Shown piece by piece: positions 5,776-6,771 of a stretch of 6,771 nucleotides of DNA (position 1 is its first letter; every line of letters begins with the position of its first letter). The notes beneath the pieces were generated by a model that was not told the DNA's origin, made no database searches, and saw only the letters and a program-made list of their open reading frames with translations. Source of the stretch: an uncultured Caulobacterales bacterium (lineage in GTDB: Bacteria; Pseudomonadota; Alphaproteobacteria; Caulobacterales; Caulobacteraceae); the NCBI GenBank assembly GCA_903889785.1, contig CAISYT010000190.1:1-6771 (forward strand), read 5' to 3'. A program made the position numbers and the translations under genes.

Positions 5776-6771
5776 ATGCCAGATCCTCGTTTTTATAGGG
5801 CGCTCAGCCCACAGCCTCTAGTCGACCTCGCCGCACTGGCGGGGGCGGTTCTGGCTGCGGGCGAGGGAGCAGGCATCATCATCGATGGCGTTGCGCCGCT
5901 GGATTGGGCTGGGCCGACACAGATCGGTTTCCTTAGCGACGCAAAATACCGAGGGCAGCTCGAGACATCCCGCGCGGGTGCCTGTTTCGTTCGCGCTGGC
6001 CAAGCCACTCCGGCAGGCTGTGTTGCCTTAATCGCGGCCCGTCCTCAGGCGGCCTGGGCCTTGGCTGCAAATGCCCTACATGCCGTGATCGAGCACCCTG
6101 GTGGAAAAGACATCGACCCCACCGCTCGGTTCGAAGAGGGCGTGGACATCGGTCAGGGCGTCGTTGTCGGCCCGGGTACCCATATCGGCCGCGGCACCCG
6201 TCTAGGTGCCGGGTGCGTCATTGGACCCGGCGTGACAATCGGGCGGAACAGCTCAATAGGCCCGCGCGCCGTAGTGGGGTTTGCCCTGATCGGCAACAGG
6301 GTGAGGCTTCAGGCCGGGGCCGTGATTGGCGAGCCCGGCTTTGGTGCCACGGCTGGCGATGCGGGCATTATGGATATTCCGCAACTGGGACGGGTTATTA
6401 TTCAGGACAATGTTACCATCGGCGCTAACAGCTGCATCGATCGCGGGGCGTTTGGCGACACAACCGTTGGGGAAAATACGAAGATCGACAACTTTGTTCA
6501 CATCGCTCACAACGTGACCCTGGGTCGAAACTGTGTTCTGGCCGCCTACACGGGTATATCCGGAAGCACGGTGGTGGGTGACGGGGTTCAGTTCGGCGGC
6601 AAGGCCGGTGTTGCCGACCACCTGATTATTGGCAACGGTGCCGGTATCGGTGCAGCGGCCTCGGTGTTCAAAGATGTGCCCCCGGGTGAGATCTGGACAG
6701 GCTTTCCGGCCCGTCCAATCAAGCGCTGGATGCGGGAGACCGCGTGGCTGGCTCGGCAGGCAGCGCGGCGA
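5776..6771 (+). CDS. lpxD: UDP-3-O-(3-hydroxyacyl)glucosamine N-acyltransferase, open at right window edge
   Basis: The frame is open from ATG 5776 to the last base: 332 codons with no stop seen, against 341 residues in E. coli, so only a few residues can be missing. LpxD transfers a 3-hydroxyacyl chain from acyl carrier protein to the 2-amino group of UDP-3-O-acyl-glucosamine, the third step of lipid A synthesis, in the cytosol. Residues 1-105 form the uridine-binding domain, with the I-G-F-L-S-D-A-K-Y segment (50-58) characteristic of the family. Residues about 112-300 are hexapeptide repeats of a left-handed beta helix (V-D-I-G-Q-G, T-H-I-G-R-G, V-T-I-G-R-N and similar), followed by P-P-G-E-I-W-T-G-F-P-A (302-312) and a C-terminal helix. 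I-A-H-N places the catalytic base at H245, equivalent to E. coli H239; H282 matches E. coli H276 with the same 37-residue spacing. I-D-R-G-A (221-225) is also typical. P187 occupies a position that is Asp in the E. coli D-G-F-G motif. In related clusters fabZ and lpxA follow, which is expected beyond the window. Confidence 0.96.
   Translation, partial: MPDPRFYRALSPQPLVDLAALAGAVLAAGEGAGIIIDGVAPLDWAGPTQIGFLSDAKYRGQLETSRAGACFVRAGQATPAGCVALIAARPQAAWALAANALHAVIEHPGGKDIDPTARFEEGVDIGQGVVVGPGTHIGRGTRLGAGCVIGPGVTIGRNSSIGPRAVVGFALIGNRVRLQAGAVIGEPGFGATAGDAGIMDIPQLGRVIIQDNVTIGANSCIDRGAFGDTTVGENTKIDNFVHIAHNVTLGRNCVLAAYTGISGSTVVGDGVQFGGKAGVADHLIIGNGAGIGAAASVFKDVPPGEIWTGFPARPIKRWMRETAWLARQAARR

Noticed and set aside
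6253..6621. A 122-residue minus-strand open frame inside lpxD
   Set aside because: It lies antisense to a strongly supported gene with intact family motifs and shows no recognisable domain; G+C-rich codon bias commonly creates such frames.

Overview
The window is an ordinary, well-conserved block of the alphaproteobacterial cell-envelope biogenesis cluster, all on the plus strand: cdsA (3' end) - dxr - rseP/mmpA - bamA - skp/ompH - lpxD (open at the right edge). The order, the G+C-rich codon use, the single-PDZ RseP (MmpA type) and the long Ala/Pro-rich linker in the Skp-like chaperone suggest a Caulobacterales-type alphaproteobacterium. The class is fairly safe; the order is inference, because no rRNA or other taxonomic marker is present.

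Layout. Positions 1-231 hold the last 76 codons of CDP-diglyceride synthase, with its signature motif intact. After 2 bases, 234-1430 encodes DXP reductoisomerase of the MEP isoprenoid pathway. After 6 bases, 1437-2654 encodes the site-2 intramembrane metalloprotease RseP/MmpA. A 29-base gap precedes bamA (2684-5041), the outer-membrane beta-barrel assembly factor with signal peptide, five POTRA domains and barrel. Four bases later comes the Skp/OmpH-type periplasmic chaperone (5046-5720). A 55-base gap with a strong imperfect hairpin (5726-5754) separates it from lpxD (5776-6771), which reads open to the last base and is close to full length at 332 codons.

How the genes fit together. CdsA makes the CDP-diacylglycerol from which phospholipids are built. 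Dxr feeds isoprenoid synthesis, including the undecaprenyl carrier needed for peptidoglycan and polysaccharide export. RseP performs regulated intramembrane proteolysis. Skp escorts unfolded outer-membrane proteins across the periplasm and BamA inserts them. LpxD adds the N-linked acyl chains of lipid A. The spacing suggests one transcription unit, perhaps with expression tuning at the 29- and 55-base gaps.

No mobile element, CRISPR array, RNA gene, phage or defence gene, frameshift or broken gene was seen, and no stretch longer than 55 bases lies outside a gene. I did not find an undescribed system. The second-look items are modest: the skp-lpxD hairpin, cysteine pairs in two envelope proteins (BamA loop, Skp body), an apparent scarcity of GANTC sites, and one atypical residue in LpxD.
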